Source of the DNA: Isoetes engelmannii
Lineage: Eukaryota; Streptophyta; Lycopodiopsida; Isoetales; Isoetaceae
NCBI GenBank assembly: GCA_011763485.2
Contig: JAANSK020155562.1
Span: 1-39,250 of the forward strand
Direction of reading: 5' to 3'
Length of the DNA stretch: 39,250 nt
In this document: positions 11,805 through 23,491 of the stretch, piece by piece
How the letters are laid out: each line of letters opens with the position of its first letter
Numbering within the stretch: position 1 is the stretch's first letter
The notes under the pieces: model-generated
The model's database searches: none
Seen by the model: the letters and a program-made list of their open reading frames with translations, nothing else
What the model was told of the DNA's origin: nothing
Position numbers and translations under genes: made by a program

Positions 11805-13133
11805 ATGGCAAGCATGATGAGCATATCTGCGCTCTGCATACTCTTGATGCTAATGATGATGGAACTAGGGAAAGCAGAAGAAGCTCCAACATATAGAATA
11901 ACAATGCGTCATGTAGATGCAGGCCTATCAACAGCTGAGAAGCTAAGCCGCGGGTCGATGAGAGGCGAGAACAGATTGAAGACCCTAACGGCGAGAATAA
12001 AAGACGGAACTGAAAAATATAAAAACGGACTTCTTTCTCAGGAAGGCGAATACCTGATGGATCTGCAACTAGGTAATCCTCCGAAAACTTTCACAGTAAT
12101 CGTGGACACCGGAAGCGGACAGGTCTGGGTACAATGCGCTCCCTGTTACTTTTGCTGGGATAGCAAAAGTACATGCAGTTCATGCTCTGGAACTGTGTTA
12201 AATCCATCTCGATCCTTTTCCGCCATATCTTGCCATTCCGGCAAATGCCATGCTCTGCCAAATTGGGCTTGCCCTAAAAAAGACCGTAGTCAAAACGACT
12301 ACGCTATACACAACAATTCTTGCGTATATAGATACGGATACGCTGACGGTTCCTATAACAAGGGTGAATACGCCACTGACCTCCTCACCCTTGCATCCAC
12401 CTCCGGTCGCACCCACACTTCCAACCTTACCATTGGCTGTGCCCACAACGTTGTCGGCGGCTTCAGTAACGCTGTCGGCCTCGCTGGATTCGATCTTAGC
12501 GCTTTTTCTCTCATCTCTCAGCTCCCTTCCCTTCATGGAAAGTTCTCCTACTGCCTCGCCCATTATTCCAAGGATGCTAATAGTAGTGTGTTCCTTGGAG
12601 GTTCTCTCACCCTTGGTCCCCCTTCTATGAAGTTTCGTCATTCCGCTCGTCTTCTTCGTAAAAAGGATCCATCCTTCTACTATGTCCATGTTAAAAGCAT
12701 AACTGTCGGCAATACTGTGATTTCAAGGTGCAACACTTCCTTAGATCTCAACTCACACGGAACTATCATTGACTCGGGTTCTATGCTGACTTACTTGGAG
12801 AGACCTGTGTATAAGGCTTTAAATGACGCACTTATTGATGCTTTGCCAGGACTAGATCATTATGAGGACGGTTGGGGTATTCACTTTGATATCTCTCAGA
12901 TGCCTAATGTAAAAATCCCTTCGATCAGTTTTCAATTGGATGGGGCATCATGGAATCCTCCAAAAGAGAATTATATGACTTCTGATGGTTCCCAAATGCA
13001 CTTCTTATTTGTTGATGCCGGTCACAATCGCTTCGGAATCATTGGAAACATTATGCAACAAAATTATCTTTTTGCTTTTGATGCTAAAGCGATGACAATC
13101 TCTTTTGTGAAAACGGATTGTAGTAAACTGTAG
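11805..13133 (+). CDS. Secreted nepenthesin-type aspartic protease (A1 family), intact
   Basis: Single-exon, 442-residue A1 aspartic endopeptidase. I start at the first ATG (11805), since the open frame upstream begins only with GTG. Residues 1 to about 24 form a hydrophobic signal peptide (ISALCILLMLMMMELGKA), implying secretion or vacuolar entry. A short propeptide follows, then the mature domain from about residue 80. Catalytic aspartates are D101 (VDTGSGQVWVQC) and D323 (IIDSGSMLTYLE). The flap region carries YGYADGSYNKGEY (about 177-189). The cysteine-rich insertion after the first catalytic site (C111, C114, C117, C124, C127, C143, C148, C156) marks the plant nepenthesin/CDR1-like group. 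The C-terminal FGIIGN motif is at about 410. Substrates cannot be read from sequence; relatives act in defence signalling or protein turnover. The reading frame is free of lesions. Confidence 0.9.
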   Translation: MASMMSISALCILLMLMMMELGKAEEAPTYRITMRHVDAGLSTAEKLSRGSMRGENRLKTLTARIKDGTEKYKNGLLSQEGEYLMDLQLGNPPKTFTVIVDTGSGQVWVQCAPCYFCWDSKSTCSSCSGTVLNPSRSFSAISCHSGKCHALPNWACPKKDRSQNDYAIHNNSCVYRYGYADGSYNKGEYATDLLTLASTSGRTHTSNLTIGCAHNVVGGFSNAVGLAGFDLSAFSLISQLPSLHGKFSYCLAHYSKDANSSVFLGGSLTLGPPSMKFRHSARLLRKKDPSFYYVHVKSITVGNTVISRCNTSLDLNSHGTIIDSGSMLTYLERPVYKALNDALIDALPGLDHYEDGWGIHFDISQMPNVKIPSISFQLDGASWNPPKENYMTSDGSQMHFLFVDAGHNRFGIIGNIMQQNYLFAFDAKAMTISFVKTDCSKL

Positions 13134-13643
13134 TTATAACTTGATCCATTTTTACTTCAATAGCAAGTAAATCATCTTTTTGCTTTTGAGTAGTTGCAAT
13201 TGGATCGATTTTTACTTCATTTTTACTTCAATAGCAACTTATGATTCAACATCTTTTTCTTGGGCATTTTTGGGTTGTTTGACAATCTCTTTTGTGAAAA
13301 CGAAATGTAGCATATTGTAGTTGCAATTGGATCCATTTTTACTTCATTTTTACTTCAATAGCAACTTATGATTCAACATCTTTTTCTTAGGCATTTTTGG
13401 GTTTGCCCTTGGGCAAACCCTTGCTTGCTTGTTTGCTTGGGTTGAAAGAATATTCTAGAATGTACTGTCTGATGTACTAATCGAACGGTCTAAAAGATTT
13501 GTAAATTGGCATTAGGTGAGTCGTGAAGCAACAGCCTTGGGCTCCGTTGATCTTCGTTAGGATGTCGTTAAGGTGGGACCTAGCCGTCGAGTTGGTCACT
13601 TGCTTGGGTCCCTATATGTGCATTAGTCTTATACCGAAGACAT
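13134..13643 (+). repeat. Downstream flank of protease 1 with duplicated gene 3' end
   Basis: A second, degraded copy of the gene's last codons and 3' flank (acaatctcttttgtgaaaac at 13281, then gtagttgcaattggatccat) follows the true stop. Blocks with acttcaatagcaacttatga occur twice, near 13225 and 13355. The same arrangement exists after protease 2, so the tail duplication predates the segmental duplication. Confidence 0.8.
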
Positions 13644-14324
13644 GTATAGCTTTGTTCGATATGTTACAGCTTCTGCTAGGAATGGTGCAAAGGATGTACA
13701 CGAAGGTATAACCCATTGCTTTTCATGTTTGAACTGTGGTGAACAAATGATTGGTTGTTGTAGCATGCTTGATGCTTCTGTAGCATCCTCTATTTTTTCT
13801 AAGTTCATGTGTTGAAACCTGTTGATGGATTGTGAGAGTAAGAATAGAGTTCTCAAGGACATGTATTTGGTAGTTACTGGAGACATCTATGATAACATTA
13901 ATTTTTAGAGACATCTATGATAACATTAATTTTTAGCTCAAGCTGGTGATTACATGCAAGAAAAAAGAAAGAAAGATTATTAATGTTCTCAACATGTTGT
14001 CTAGAAAGAAGGAAAGATTATTAATGTTCTCAACATGTTGTCTAGGCGATTATAGGATTTAAATAATTAATTAGGTGTCCTACTTCATGGTTTCATTTGG
14101 GACCCGGGGAAGGTGCAACTAGGAAACATACTCGTGTTTTATATCCAGATTACATCCTACATTGTTTTTTGTCATTATAAATTCAACTATGGCTAAAACA
14201 AGAAACTGTTGTTTAGGTATATCTCTTCATGGTCTAAGATCTCTTCCCATCATGTTGATGAATGCTAGTGAGATATCGATGGGTTCTCCAACGGGCAACC
14301 CATTGATGCGTTAGCATCTTGTTA
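13644..14324. other. Spacer between duplication units
   Basis: A short frame at about 13637-13706 (DMYSFVRYVTASARNGAKD) ends at a gt donor-like site and could be an exon relic; I do not recognise it. Two neat tandem duplications follow: a 28-bp unit twice at 13881-13936 and a 41-bp unit at 13971-14045. Nothing else is supported. Confidence 0.5.
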
Positions 14325-14564
14325 TTTTCACCATCATGGAAGATAATTTTGATTGTTTTCTTTATTATAAGGATGCTCAAATAATCCTTGTAGAAACGCA
14401 TGCAAATTTGGTTGTTGAAAAAGTTGGGAGAATTTTGACAATTAATGAAAATAGAAGGACACTTTGATAATTTAGCAAAAATACCAATGGATTTTAAAAA
14501 ATTTCCTGAATTTTTGAATCACTTGAAATACATGCTACATTACTTGTGTAACATTACTTGTGCA

Positions 14565-15897
14565 TGCGAGTTAACCTCGCGAAGACCAAGGTCCTTTTGA
14601 TCTCCTCCTCTCGGCACCTGCGGACACCCTCATTCACATATCAGGGAGAACCAGTAGAGGTCGCTGCCACATATAAGTATTTGGGCATAGAGTTCTCCAC
14701 CACCATGCACTGGGATTGCTGCATCCGACTGCGGGTGGCAGCAAGCTGGAAGGCCTTGCACGCCATGTAGAACAGCAATTACCAGGCCGAGTTGTACGCC
14801 TGGGAGCACCAGGCATGCCTCTTCAGGGCTCTCGTAGAGCCAGTCCTCCTCTATGGGGTAGAAGTTTGGGGCCCGGTCATTTTCGCCGCCAGCTGGGGAG
14901 ATCTCGAACGGGTGCAGAAAGCATTCCTAGCGCGTGCCCTCGGGGTAAAGCAGATGGTGTTATATCAGATCCTACTCCAGGAGACAGGTTTCTTTCCCCT
15001 TCAGAGAGCGGCCATGTGTCGCCACCTGCTATATTTCCAAAAGGTAGCCCGGATGGATGAAGCCCAGCTTCCAAGAGCATCCTTGGCGGTCGCAATGGGC
15101 CCACAACGCCTCAAAACCTGCTGGAAAGACAAGCAGGCACATTGGTTGTCCCGTTGGCATGTCCAGGCACACAGGTGCATACGAGTCCACATGAAGGACC
15201 ATGACGAGTTGAAAGCCTACCTAAACACCTGCTTCCTTGGCAAGCTCTGGGACGTTGAGGCCGCCCTGGCACAGGTCAAGCTTGGGCATTATAGCGAACA
15301 GGTGAATCCCACGCTCAAGATAGGGTCCCAGCAGTACCTGCTCACTCCCCTCTCCATGAAAAAGCGTAGGCTCATCGCCTCCATCCGAACAGGGGGACAC
15401 CACCTCCGCATTGAAACTGGGCGATGGGCAAGGGAAGCGCGGGAGGACAGGACCTGTCAGTGTTGCCGCCAGGGGGTCCTTGAGGACGAGTGCCATGCTC
15501 TGCAGACCTGCCCCTCTTATGCACAGATTAGAGCACGGTATCTGCAGTTAGTGAAACCCGTACAGGCACTCTATCTCCTGCTCAACACTGAAGCGTTAGG
15601 AACTCTTGGGTCATATCTTCAGGAGGTTCTTGACAAACGCCATCGGCTCTGTCCCACTTCACTGTGAAGGTCTCCACTTTGGTTATTCATCTAGGGGGTG
15701 CCACCCCTTTGTTTTGTATACCAGCAAGCGCATTGCCGCCACTGTTTTTCCCCAAGTGGGTTTTTTGACGCCGTAATACGCTTGATGTTTGTCTTGTACA
15801 GGTCCCATAGGCCAATTGGCCTCCGTGGACGATAAAAATTTTATTTTATTCTATTCTATTCTATTCTATTCTATTCTATTCTATTCTATTCTATTCT
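14565..15897 (+). mobile_element. 5'-truncated LINE with (CTATT)n tail
   Basis: Non-LTR retrotransposon inserted into repeat copy C. It contains the C-terminal half of ORF2, a 3' UTR of about 130 bp, a perfect palindrome aggccaattggcct at 15809-15822 with cgtggacgataaaaat after it, and about ten CTATT units at 15850-15896 instead of poly(A). GC content is clearly higher than in the flanks. The matching 3' end at 34254 shows that this is a family. Confidence 0.92.
14567..15667 (+). pseudogene. LINE ORF2 C-terminal part (RT end and zinc-binding domain)
   Basis: Continuous frame with one stop at 14768-14770 (LHAM*NSNYQ), where an Arg codon would be expected. It opens inside the RT domain (RVNLAKTKVLLIS, then YLGIEFSTT), passes VLLYGVEVWGP and FLARALGV, and ends with a conserved block: IETGRWAREARE followed by C-x2-C ... 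H ... C (CQCCRQGVLEDECHALQTC). The 24933-25310 fragment shares this block. The endonuclease and catalytic RT core are lost by 5' truncation. The stop is TGA at 15665, followed directly by the 3' UTR. Confidence 0.9.
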
Positions 15898-15996
15898 TAT
15901 ACCCAGGCTTTGAAAAACAAGGGGTTAAGCTCTCTAATTCCCGATTGAAATTCCAAAAATCCAATAGGGTTCTTTGCTTGGTGGCAAAAATACTGG

Positions 15997-16345
15997 TTTC
16001 ACCATCATGGAAGCTAATTTTGATTGTTTACTTTATTATAAAGATGCTCAAATCCTTGTAGAAAGGCATGCAAATTTGGTTGTTGAAAAAGTTGGGGAAG
16101 ATTTTGACAATCAATGAAAATACAAGGACACTTTCATAATTTAGCAAAAATACAAGTGGATTTTAAAAAATTTCTTGAATTTTTGAATCAATTGAAATAC
16201 ATGCTACATTACTTGTGCAACATTACTTATGTCATCTTTTCTCTTACACCCAGGCTTCCGAAAAACAGGGCGTTAAGCTCCCTAATTTCCGATTAAAATC
16301 CCAAAAATTCAGTTGGGTTCTTTGCTTGCCGGCAACAAAAACTAG
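15997..16345. repeat. 335-bp repeat, copy D
   Basis: Begins tttcaccatcatggaagct, adjacent to the right part of copy C, and reads through to ggcaacaaaaactagtaag before unit-specific sequence. This mirrors the A-B pair of unit 1, so the pair existed before the segmental duplication. Confidence 0.9.
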
Positions 16346-16999
16346 TAAGAAAAGAAGAGTTTGTATGTACAATCCAGCATATATAATTTTTACCATATAC
16401 AAAATCCAGTACACACTAATCTACAATGGCAAACTTGCTGATTATGTCAATTGGCGATTTCGAAGCCTGCTTATACCAAGCACCTTTCTTGTAGTACATC
16501 AACAGGACACGCGACCAAAGGATTGGAAGACCAAAGGATTGGAACACCTTCACGCATGTTGATTGTGTTGTACTTGTTTCCGAAAAAAATTCTGCAAAAA
16601 TTAGCTCTTTTCTTTGGTACTTCTTGATAGAAATGAAGGGGGAGTATGTATATATATGGTAAGCTTGGCCTAGATCCAGCAGAAAATCTGCGGATTATAC
16701 TTAAAAATTCCCCGAACCAAGGTGTTGTTCTTCCAAACAAGTTCGTGTAAAATAGAACTAGACTGTAGCAGCAGGTCATTTGTCAGGTTTTAGGTGACAA
16801 GAACTTAACACCATAAAGGCGGGAAAAGGTTTTGTTACCCTAGCAAAAGGCTGGAAATGGCTGTGTGAAGTATATAAAAAAACCGAAAGAGATTTCATCT
16901 TCTCAACATAATATTATCACATTTAGAAGTAAGATATACTTATTGTGGACGAACTCTTATCGACATAATTCTGTAGTATCAATCCATCCACAAATTAGG

Positions 17000-17757
<758 letters not shown>

Positions 17758-17904
17758 GTAACAGGAAAAATATGGTTTTGCTTCTTTTGTTCTTTTGCCT
17801 GTTGGTCTTGCTGAGGAAGGCTTACACTAATTCTAATATACAGAACGACAGAGAGGAAAGAAACGACAAAGGTAAAAGGTAAAAGGCTATTGTCAATCAG
17901 CACA

Positions 17905-17911
17905 TATATAA
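17905..17911 (+). promoter_or_regulatory. Possible TATA box of aspartic protease 2
   Basis: TATATAA, 35 bp before the ATG at 17946, at the same spacing as in copy 1. Confidence 0.4.
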
Positions 17912-17945
17912 ACTAGTAGAAGACATACTAGTGTTCGTCAGTCTC

Positions 17946-19275
17946 ATGGCAGGCATGATGAGCATATCTGCGCTCTGCATACTCTTGATGCTAATGACGA
18001 TGGAACTAGCGAAAGCAGAAGAAGTTCCAACATATAGAAAAACACTGCGTCATGTAGATGCAGGCCTATCGACATCTGAGAAGCTAAGCCGCGGGTCGAT
18101 GAGAGGCCAGCACAGATTGAAGGCCCTAATGGCGAGAATAAAAGGCGAAACTGAAAAATATGAAAACGGACTTCTTTCTCAGCAAGCGGAATACCTGATG
18201 GATCTGCAACTAGGTAATCCTCCCAAAACTTTCACAGTAATCGTGGACACCGGAAGCGCACAGGTCTGGGTACAATGCGCTCCATGTTCCTTTTGCTGGG
18301 ATAGCGAAAGTACATGCAGTCCATGCTCTGGAACTGTGTTAAATCCATCTCGGTCCTTTTCCACCATATCTTGCCATTCCGGCAAATGCCATGCTCTGCC
18401 AAATTGGGCTTGCCCTAAAAAAGACCGTAGTCAAAACGACTACGCTATACACAACAACTCGCGTATATAAATACGGATACGCTGACGGTACCTATAACAA
18501 GGGTGAATATGGCACTGACCTCCTCACCCTTCCCTCCACCTCTGGTCGCACCCATACTTCCAACCTTACCATCGGTTGCGCCCACAACCTCGTCGGCAGC
18601 TTCAGTAACGCTGTCGGCCTTGCCGGATTCGATCTTAGCCCTTATTCTCTAATTTCTCAGCTCCCTTCCCTTCATGGAAAGTTCTCCTACTGCCTCGCTC
18701 ATTATACAAAGGATGCTAATAGTAGCCTGTTCCTTGGAGGTTCTCTCAACCTTGGTCCCCCTTCTACTAAGTTTCGTCATTTGGTTCCTCTTCTTCGTAA
18801 AGAGGAATTCTTCTACTATGTCCATGTTAAAAGCATAACTGTCGGCAATACTGTGATTTCAAGGTGCGACACTTCCTTAGATCTAAACTCACAAGGAACT
18901 ATCATTGACTCGGGTTCTACACTGACTTACTTGGAGAGCCCTGTGTATAAGGCTTTAAAAGACGCATTTATTGATGCTTTGCCAGGACTAGATCATTACG
19001 AGGACGATGGGGGTATTTACTTTGATATCTCTCAGATGCCTAATGTAAAGAACCCTTCGATCAGTTTCCAATTGGATGGGGTATCATGGAATCCTCCAAA
19101 AGAGAATTATATGACTTCTGATGGTTCCCAACTGCGCTTCTTATTTGCTGATGCTGGTGTCGGTGAGAATGGCGTCGGAATCATTGGAAACATTATGCAA
19201 CAAAATTATCTTTTCGCGTTTGATACTAAAGCGATGACAATCTCTTTTGTGAAAACTGATTGTAGTAAATTGTAG
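17946..19275 (+). pseudogene. Nepenthesin-type aspartic protease, copy 2, frameshifted
   Basis: Close paralogue of 11805-13133, single exon. From the ATG at 17946 the frame keeps the signal peptide, propeptide, first catalytic site (VDTGSAQVWVQC) and Cys-rich insertion, then terminates at 18468-18470. Copy 1 has ttctt between caacaa and gcgtatat; this copy has ctc (about 18457-18459), a 2-bp loss. The rest continues in the next frame to the normal stop at 19275, keeping the flap (YGYADGTYNKGEY), the second catalytic site (IIDSGSTLTYLES) and GIIGN. Everything except this lesion looks intact, so the break is recent or could be a sequence error. Read as is, the product would lack the second catalytic aspartate. 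Confidence 0.88.
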
Positions 19276-19702
19276 TTATAACTTGATCCATTTTTGCTTC
19301 AATAGCATGTAAATTATATTTTTGCTTTTGGTGCTAAAGCGATGACAATCTCTTTCGTGAAAACGGATTGTAGCAAATTGTAGTTGCAATTGGATCCATT
19401 TTTTACTTCATTTTTACTTCAATAGCAACTTATGATTCAACGTTTTTTTCTTAGACATTTTTGGGTTGCTCGAAGGGTAAATCCTTGCTTACTTGCTTGG
19501 GTTGGAAGAATATTCCAGATTGTACTGTCTGATGTACCGATCGGATGGTCTAAAGATTTCTAAATCGGCATTAGGTAACATGAAGCAACAGCCTTGGGCT
19601 CCATTGATCTTCTTTAGGATGTCGTTAAGGTTGGACCTGGCCGTTGAGTTGGTCGCTTGCTTGGATCCCCATATATGCAAAAGACTTATGTTGGTGACAT
19701 GT
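19276..19702 (+). repeat. Downstream flank of protease 2 with duplicated C-terminal coding tail
   Basis: At about 19318-19383 a second copy of the gene's last codons is still in frame (FAFGAKAMTISFVKTDC, then SKL and a stop), 50 bp after the true stop. It is better preserved than its partner at 13281. The flank then matches 13440-13643. Confidence 0.85.
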
Positions 19703-20011
19703 TTAAACTAATGATATTTAGTTACAAGTCATTTACTCTTTCCAAGTGCGCTATCACCATGATCATGGAAGTATACCGATTGTCTTCATCTATGTTTGCC
19801 AAGCGCCATCCATGTAGAGATGCTAACTGGCATCTTGCATGCCCACCAAGTGATGCACATTCACCTATGCTGGGTGGCGGCCATACACCATTGGAGTTCA
19901 TGCAATATAGCCTATATATAGAGACGTTCGAGCATGACATAACCATTCTGGTTCAGCACCAGTTGTGAACCAACTTCTTTTGTTTCTTTGTTTTATTTTT
20001 TATTTTTTATT
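19703..20011 (+). other. Unrecognised open frame in a spacer
   Basis: A frame open from 19657 to 19968 includes a Cys/Pro/Gly-rich stretch (CRDANWHLACPPSDAHS, then PMLGGGHTPLEF) that looks coding-like and unlike the surrounding AT-rich DNA. It has no plausible start context and I cannot assign a family. It could be an exon or transposon relic. Confidence 0.25.
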
Positions 20012-20013
20012 TT

Positions 20014-20952
20014 TTTTATCGCAATAACCTAACCCTGGGTGACACATTATCTCAAAGCCTAGCCTATCCACGTGTCCTAAGAATTGACCTGACCATGTTT
20101 GTGACCATTGGATTTCGATCTAAACTAATGAACGATTGAGAAAAATAAGGAGCATGGCAACGCTTGAAGAACGATGCCCAAATGCCCAAGCTATTTGCGT
20201 ATCAGATCTGGAAAAAACCATCCTCTCTATGGTAAGAAAATCTTTCTCTGCCAAGAAACCTCCATTTCAATTCCTAGCCCTGATCGCTTCTTTCATCCTT
20301 AAAAGCGGTCTATTGCACATAGCTAAATTAGTCTAGCTCATCCTCCGGGAAGGGTATTTATGCTCAATTTGTGCATTATTCATTCTTTTGTCAAGAATCA
20401 AATCCAAAATGCTAAGGTCGATTGCCGCACAGATATACCAGAGTTAATGCAGATCTTGAGTTTATACATATCAACAACCAGTGAACTGGGCAACGACTGT
20501 CACCTTAGATTCTATTGCAGCAGGTATCATCCTTTCTTTAGCTAAGAAGTCTCATCCTTTGTGTTTTGTCTGAGCTCTTCTTTAATCTGTATCATTTGTG
20601 AGGTTAAGAATCTCATCTTCTTAGTGTGGACACATATGCTTGTTTATGGTGATATATATTTTGCTAGAATAGCACAAGAGATCCTTTTTTTTTAGCTTTA
20701 GAAAGACATCTGGATCAAAGTATCCACAAGGTATTTAACATTACGAGCCATTATGCTAAATTTAATACTTCTAGCAAATGGCCATGAACTTTGTTGTAAA
20801 AATTGAAGTCGAATTGCTTTTAGCATTGCCAAACAATCCAGAATATAGCACTGATGATTTTCATTGCCTTGTTATTCCCACATTACCACACTTTTCAATT
20901 TGTTATTGTCAAATATTTTTGCATGCCTATGCAAGTGCATCATATTTGGCGG
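20014..20952. repeat. 0.9-kb direct repeat X, copy 1
   Basis: Matches 21797-22672 from agcctatccacgtgt to caagtgcatcata. After a short CACGTG-containing module there is an ATG context with MATLEERCPNAQAICVSDL, followed by a gt site near 20231, and a second open stretch at 20360-20545 (CRTDIPELMQILSL). These look like 5' exons of a gene I do not recognise. T-rich (TTTTTTA-type) runs precede it at 19985-20018. Confidence 0.8.
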
Positions 20953-21796
20953 CACATAAATTTCATGGCATTCGGAGAAATGTCCTCAAGTTGCATTTGA
21001 TCAAAGCATTTCAATGTTTCATGCTCAAATGAATGTCTAGCATACCCATTAATTAACAATGTTCAAGATATAGCATTCCTAACTAGTAGCTTGTCAAAGA
21101 CTTGGCTTGCTTCCAGAAACTGTGAGTGTATAAATACTACGATATATAATGTCTTTTTGCATTTCCTGATATAAGCAGAGTGCATGTTGTGACTTTCCAT
21201 CCCGTTGTGACAAACGTGCAGATGCACATGCTTGGCATGTTTAAGGCCTTTACTCTTTCTACAATTTTGCATAATGCCAAATAGTACTCCCAATAGAGTC
21301 TTGCTCTCCTATTTATTACATGGGTCAAGTGCTCTTCTCAATCTCTGCATGTCTCGAGTACAATGTCCTGGTCCCATGTCTTGTATGCCCTGTCTTGGAA
21401 GCCTGCTCTATATCAGTTGATGTGTATTGCATAAGTCTTGCTATTTTACATGATAGAAGTCTCTGATTCCATAGTTCCAGGAATAAACCAAACATGTGGA
21501 TGATAAATGCATGTCGTCTAATCTTGTAAAAAACACATTTTTAGATTGCAGTAATCAATTCAACAATCGTACATACTAGAATGTGATAAAAAACTGAATG
21601 AATGCATGACAGAGGATGTCTTATTAGTTAAGCACACATAGACCCGATTATTCCAATCTTATTTTGAGTGCTGATAGGAATCAAATGTCTGAATCTGAAC
21701 CGTTGCAAGAAGACAAATAAAAGCTCACAAGTTGAGGGGAAATTGGCAAACGTGGGACCTTTTCTACTACCCAACACCTTCAACTAATTCGATCAG
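20953..21796. other. Spacer between X repeats
   Basis: AT-rich, without recognisable protein or RNA. Short open frames show no family features. Confidence 0.4.
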
Positions 21797-22672
21797 ATAG
21801 AATAGCCTATCCACGTGTGCTAAAAATTGACCTGGCCATATTTGTGACCATTGGATTTCAATCTAAACTAGCAAACGAATTGAGAAAAAATAAGGAGCAT
21901 GGCAACGCTTGAAGAACGATGCCCAAACACCCAAGCTATTTGCGTATCAGATCTAGAAAAACCATCATCTCTGTGGTAAAAAAAAATTTCTCTGCCAAAA
22001 AACCTCCATTTCAATTCCTAGCCCTGATCACTTTTTTCATGCTTAAAAGCGGTCTATTGCACATAGCTAAACTTGTCTAGCTCATCCTCCTCTGCTCAAA
22101 TTGTGCATTATTCATTCTTTTCGCAAGAATCAAATCCAAAATGCCCAGGTCGATTGCCGCACTGATATACCAGAGTTAATGCAGATCTTGAGTTTAGACA
22201 TATCAACAACCAGTGAACTGGGCAACGACTGTCACCTTAGATTCTATGCAGCATGTATCATCCTTTCTTTACCTAAGAAGTCTCATCCTTTGTGTTTTGT
22301 TTGAGCTCTTCTTTAATCTGTATCATTTGTGAGGTTAAGAATCTCATCTTCTTAGTGTGGACATATGGCTTGTTTATGGTGATATATAATTTGGTAGAAT
22401 AGCACAAGAGATCTTTTTGAGCTTTAGAAAGACATCTAGATCAAATTATTCACAAGGTATTTAACATTACGAACCATTATGCTAAATTTATTACTTCTAG
22501 CAAGAACTTTGTTGTAAAAATGGAAGTCAAATTGCTTTTTGCATTGCCAAACAATCTAGAATATAGCACTGATGATTTTCATTGCTTTGTTATTCCCACA
22601 TTACCACACTTTTCAATTTGTCATTGTCAAATATTTTTGCATGCCTATGCAAGTGCATCATACTTGGTATGG
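21797..22672. repeat. 0.9-kb direct repeat X, copy 2
   Basis: Same order as copy 1. The MATLEERCPNTQAIC frame breaks soon after (single-base losses near 21955), and the second open stretch is interrupted, so copy 2 is the more decayed. The junction to unrelated DNA is at catacttgg (about 22670). Confidence 0.8.
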
Positions 22673-23340
22673 TAAGTGGAGTCATATATGAACCCAAAAA
22701 TACTAGCAAGATCTGAGGGGGCGGAAGAAATCATGAAGCAACCTCAGGGGAACAACTCCAAGCGAACTCCAGGAAACCAGAAGAAGACAAGACCAAGTCA
22801 AAGGGAATAACATAAAAAATGCACTAAGCGTATCCATGCAACACACTCGATCAAGGGCAAGTCAAACCAACTAAAGACACTCTGCTAGGCGGACACCTAT
22901 GCAAGACCCTAGCAGAGTGCTAACTAAAGGTATTGAAAGACATCCAAAGGAAGACTCTCAGTCAAACCAAATCAAACAGGGGAGGGGAGGGGGAGGGGTA
23001 ACCAACTCACTAGGGAGAGTTACAAGACCTCAAGCACCTCATTCCCATATCTCATAAACCAGTCCAGCAAATCCCAAAGAGTCAAGAAAGGCGTAAAATA
23101 CTAGGATTGACTCTCAGGATGCTAGATAGGTGAAGTTATAATCATTTCCATATAACCATATCGGACCCTAATGGTCCCAAAGATTCCCCTCGTACGAGGG
23201 GCCAGAGGGAGTGGGACCTTCCACCTCTGGTGATCCAAGTCACCACCATGTAGACCAGATACCTGCCACCGAAAATTGATAGGGCAAGAGAAGCCAAAAA
23301 ATAGATTAACTATGAAAAACTATGATAACCATCACTTTTT
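22673..23340. other. Unassigned GC-richer segment with two palindromes
   Basis: Richer in G, C and A than its neighbours. cactctgctagg at 22878-22889 pairs with cctagcagagtg further on (ends at about 22919), and cccctcgtacgagggg near 23187 is a perfect 16-bp palindrome. It may be a minus-strand transposon fragment, but no domain is readable. Confidence 0.4.
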
Positions 23341-23354
23341 TATTTTATTTTATT

Positions 23355-23491
23355 TTTTAGCAGGTTTGCCTAACCCGAAGTGCCTCTTTTTATATGCAAC
23401 TCTAAGCTGTCCACGTTGCTTGTCATGTGAGCAAAATTAAACCTGAGCCATTGGATCTTTCAATTTTCAAATCAAGGGCTGAGAAAAATAG
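23355..23491. repeat. Dispersed module P, copy 3
   Basis: About 140 bp: ttagcaggtttgcctaaccc, then ctgtccacgtt, a ccattggatc block and ctgagaaaaatag. Related copies start at about 20014, 21797 and 26775. On the minus strand it ends gggttaggcaaacctgcta followed by an (AAAAT)n-like tail, which resembles a short retroposon. On the plus strand it resembles a promoter with a CACGT core. I cannot decide between these. Confidence 0.55.

Larger units (their letters stand above)
14325..15996. repeat. 335-bp repeat, copy C, split by a LINE
   Basis: The left part is 14325-14564 (up to acttgtgc). The right part resumes at about 15898 with ttatacccaggctt, as in copies A and B. About ten bases expected at the junction (atgaatcttttc in copy A) are missing, suggesting a small target-site deletion on LINE insertion. 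Confidence 0.85.

Noticed and set aside
12198-12689. 163-codon minus-strand frame and the 126-codon plus frame at 12250
   Set aside because: Both lie inside the aspartic protease gene and mirror its codon composition. They show no domain features of their own.
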